Below are positions 5,776 through 6,252 of a stretch of 6,252 bases of DNA, one piece after another. Under the pieces are notes generated by a model that did not search any database, was not told where the DNA came from, and saw only the letters and a list, made by a program, of their open reading frames with translations. The DNA is from Bacteroidales bacterium (GTDB lineage Bacteria; Bacteroidota; Bacteroidia; Bacteroidales; UBA932). Made by a program: the position numbers and the translations under genes. The stretch covers positions 1-6,252 of the forward strand of contig JAFZMA010000062.1 in the NCBI GenBank assembly GCA_017551215.1, written 5' to 3'. Within the stretch, counting starts at the first letter, position 1; each line of letters begins with the position of its first letter.

Positions 5776-6252
5776 TTAGCAAGCGGGAGTTCCTGTATAG
5801 ACGACTTCTCCACCCATGTCTCCGCTGTCCGGACCAAGTTCTATTATCCAGTCGGCAGCCTTTATCACATCCGTATTGTGCTCTACAACTACGATGGTGT
5901 TGCCAGCATCCACAAGAGCGTTAAAGGCATCCAGAAGTTTTTTTACATCGTGGAAATGCAGGCCGGTAGTAGGCTCGTCAAAGATGAACAGTTTGCCCTG
6001 ACGCCTGTTTTTCAGGTCGTTGGAAAGGAACTGGGCAAGCATTATCCTCTGGCTTTCTCCGCCGCTAAGAGTACTGCAACTCTGCCCCAGTTTTACATAT
6101 CCGAGCCCCACTCTCTGAAGAACGGTCAGGCTTTCCGCAACCCTTGCTGCTGCCGGCTCTTTCTGGGAGGAAAAGAATTCCACTGCCTGGTCAACGCTCA
6201 GATCCAGAATCTGGTCTATGTTCTTGCCGTGATATCTTACCTCCAGGATATC
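5776..6252 (-). CDS. uvrA: UvrA-like excinuclease ATPase, C-terminal fragment (possibly UvrA2-type)
   Basis: The frame is open from the right edge for 158 codons and ends at TAA 5778-5776. It holds the second ATPase domain of UvrA: LGYVKLGQSCSTLSGGESQR, with the ABC signature LSGGESQ at fragment residues 62-68; the Walker B/D-loop region FIFDEPTTGLHF at about 89-100; and the switch His in VVVEHN at about 122-127. UvrA recognises bulky DNA damage in nucleotide excision repair together with UvrB and UvrC. The wording FIFDEPTTGLHFHD, where housekeeping UvrA usually has YILDEPTTGLHFED, suggests the second UvrA paralogue found in Bacteroidota. The protein stops two residues after the GTP motif (VVYTGTPAC), where most UvrA proteins continue for some 20-30 residues. 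It is unrelated to pigment synthesis and marks the upstream border of the cluster. Confidence 0.9.
   Translation of the reverse strand, partial: DILEVRYHGKNIDQILDLSVDQAVEFFSSQKEPAAARVAESLTVLQRVGLGYVKLGQSCSTLSGGESQRIMLAQFLSNDLKNRRQGKLFIFDEPTTGLHFHDVKKLLDAFNALVDAGNTIVVVEHNTDVIKAADWIIELGPDSGDMGGEVVYTGTPAC

Noticed and set aside
5384..5779. Plus-strand open frame of 131 codons
   Set aside because: It lies antisense to the ApeP-like gene, has no domain-like motif, and the minus-strand frame has clear FabZ-family motifs.

Overview
The window is a compact run of ten genes, all on the minus strand, so it reads from the right edge to the left edge. The gene families point to a member of the Bacteroidota, probably Bacteroidales. 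They include a DarA/DarB pair of the flexirubin type, a hydroxyacyl-ACP dehydratase of the 'IPQRPPF' type, and a UvrA C-terminus with the 'FIFDEPTTGLHFHD' wording that I associate with the second UvrA paralogue of this phylum. This assignment is from memory of the families, not from a search.

Layout, right to left: (1) 6252-5776, the C-terminal end of a UvrA-like excinuclease ATPase, cut by the right edge; (2) a 53-bp gap, the widest in the window; (3) 5722-1, a tightly packed probable operon. Its genes are an ApeP-like hotdog dehydratase, a LolA-like periplasmic carrier, a small exported protein of unknown function, an ApeI-like hotdog dehydratase, DarA (flavodoxin-fold aromatase / 'dialkylresorcinol condensing enzyme'), DarB (KAS III-type ketosynthase), an uncharacterised 133-residue protein, a BtrH_N-type (C39-like) putative acyltransferase, and the N-terminus of an MMPL/RND-type exporter cut by the left edge. 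Junctions inside the operon are 1-12 bp apart, except one 44-bp overlap, so translational coupling is likely. No intergenic stretch exceeds 60 bp, and I see no RNA gene, mobile element, repeat or CRISPR.

Taken together, this is part of an aryl polyene / dialkylresorcinol (flexirubin-like) pigment gene cluster. The dehydratase pair would serve polyene chain building. DarB and DarA would make a dialkylcyclohexanedione and aromatise it to a resorcinol. The BtrH-like protein is a candidate for joining acyl and resorcinol parts. LolA, the small exported protein and the MMPL exporter would handle export and placement in the outer membrane. The ACPs, chain-extending ketosynthases, ketoreductase, aryl-AMP ligase and aromatic ammonia-lyase expected for such a pathway are not in the window; they probably lie past the left edge.

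The most interesting sequence-level point is that the two dehydratases carry complementary halves of the FabZ catalytic pair: His without Glu in one, Glu without the aligned His in the other. This suggests an obligate heterodimer with one composite active site.
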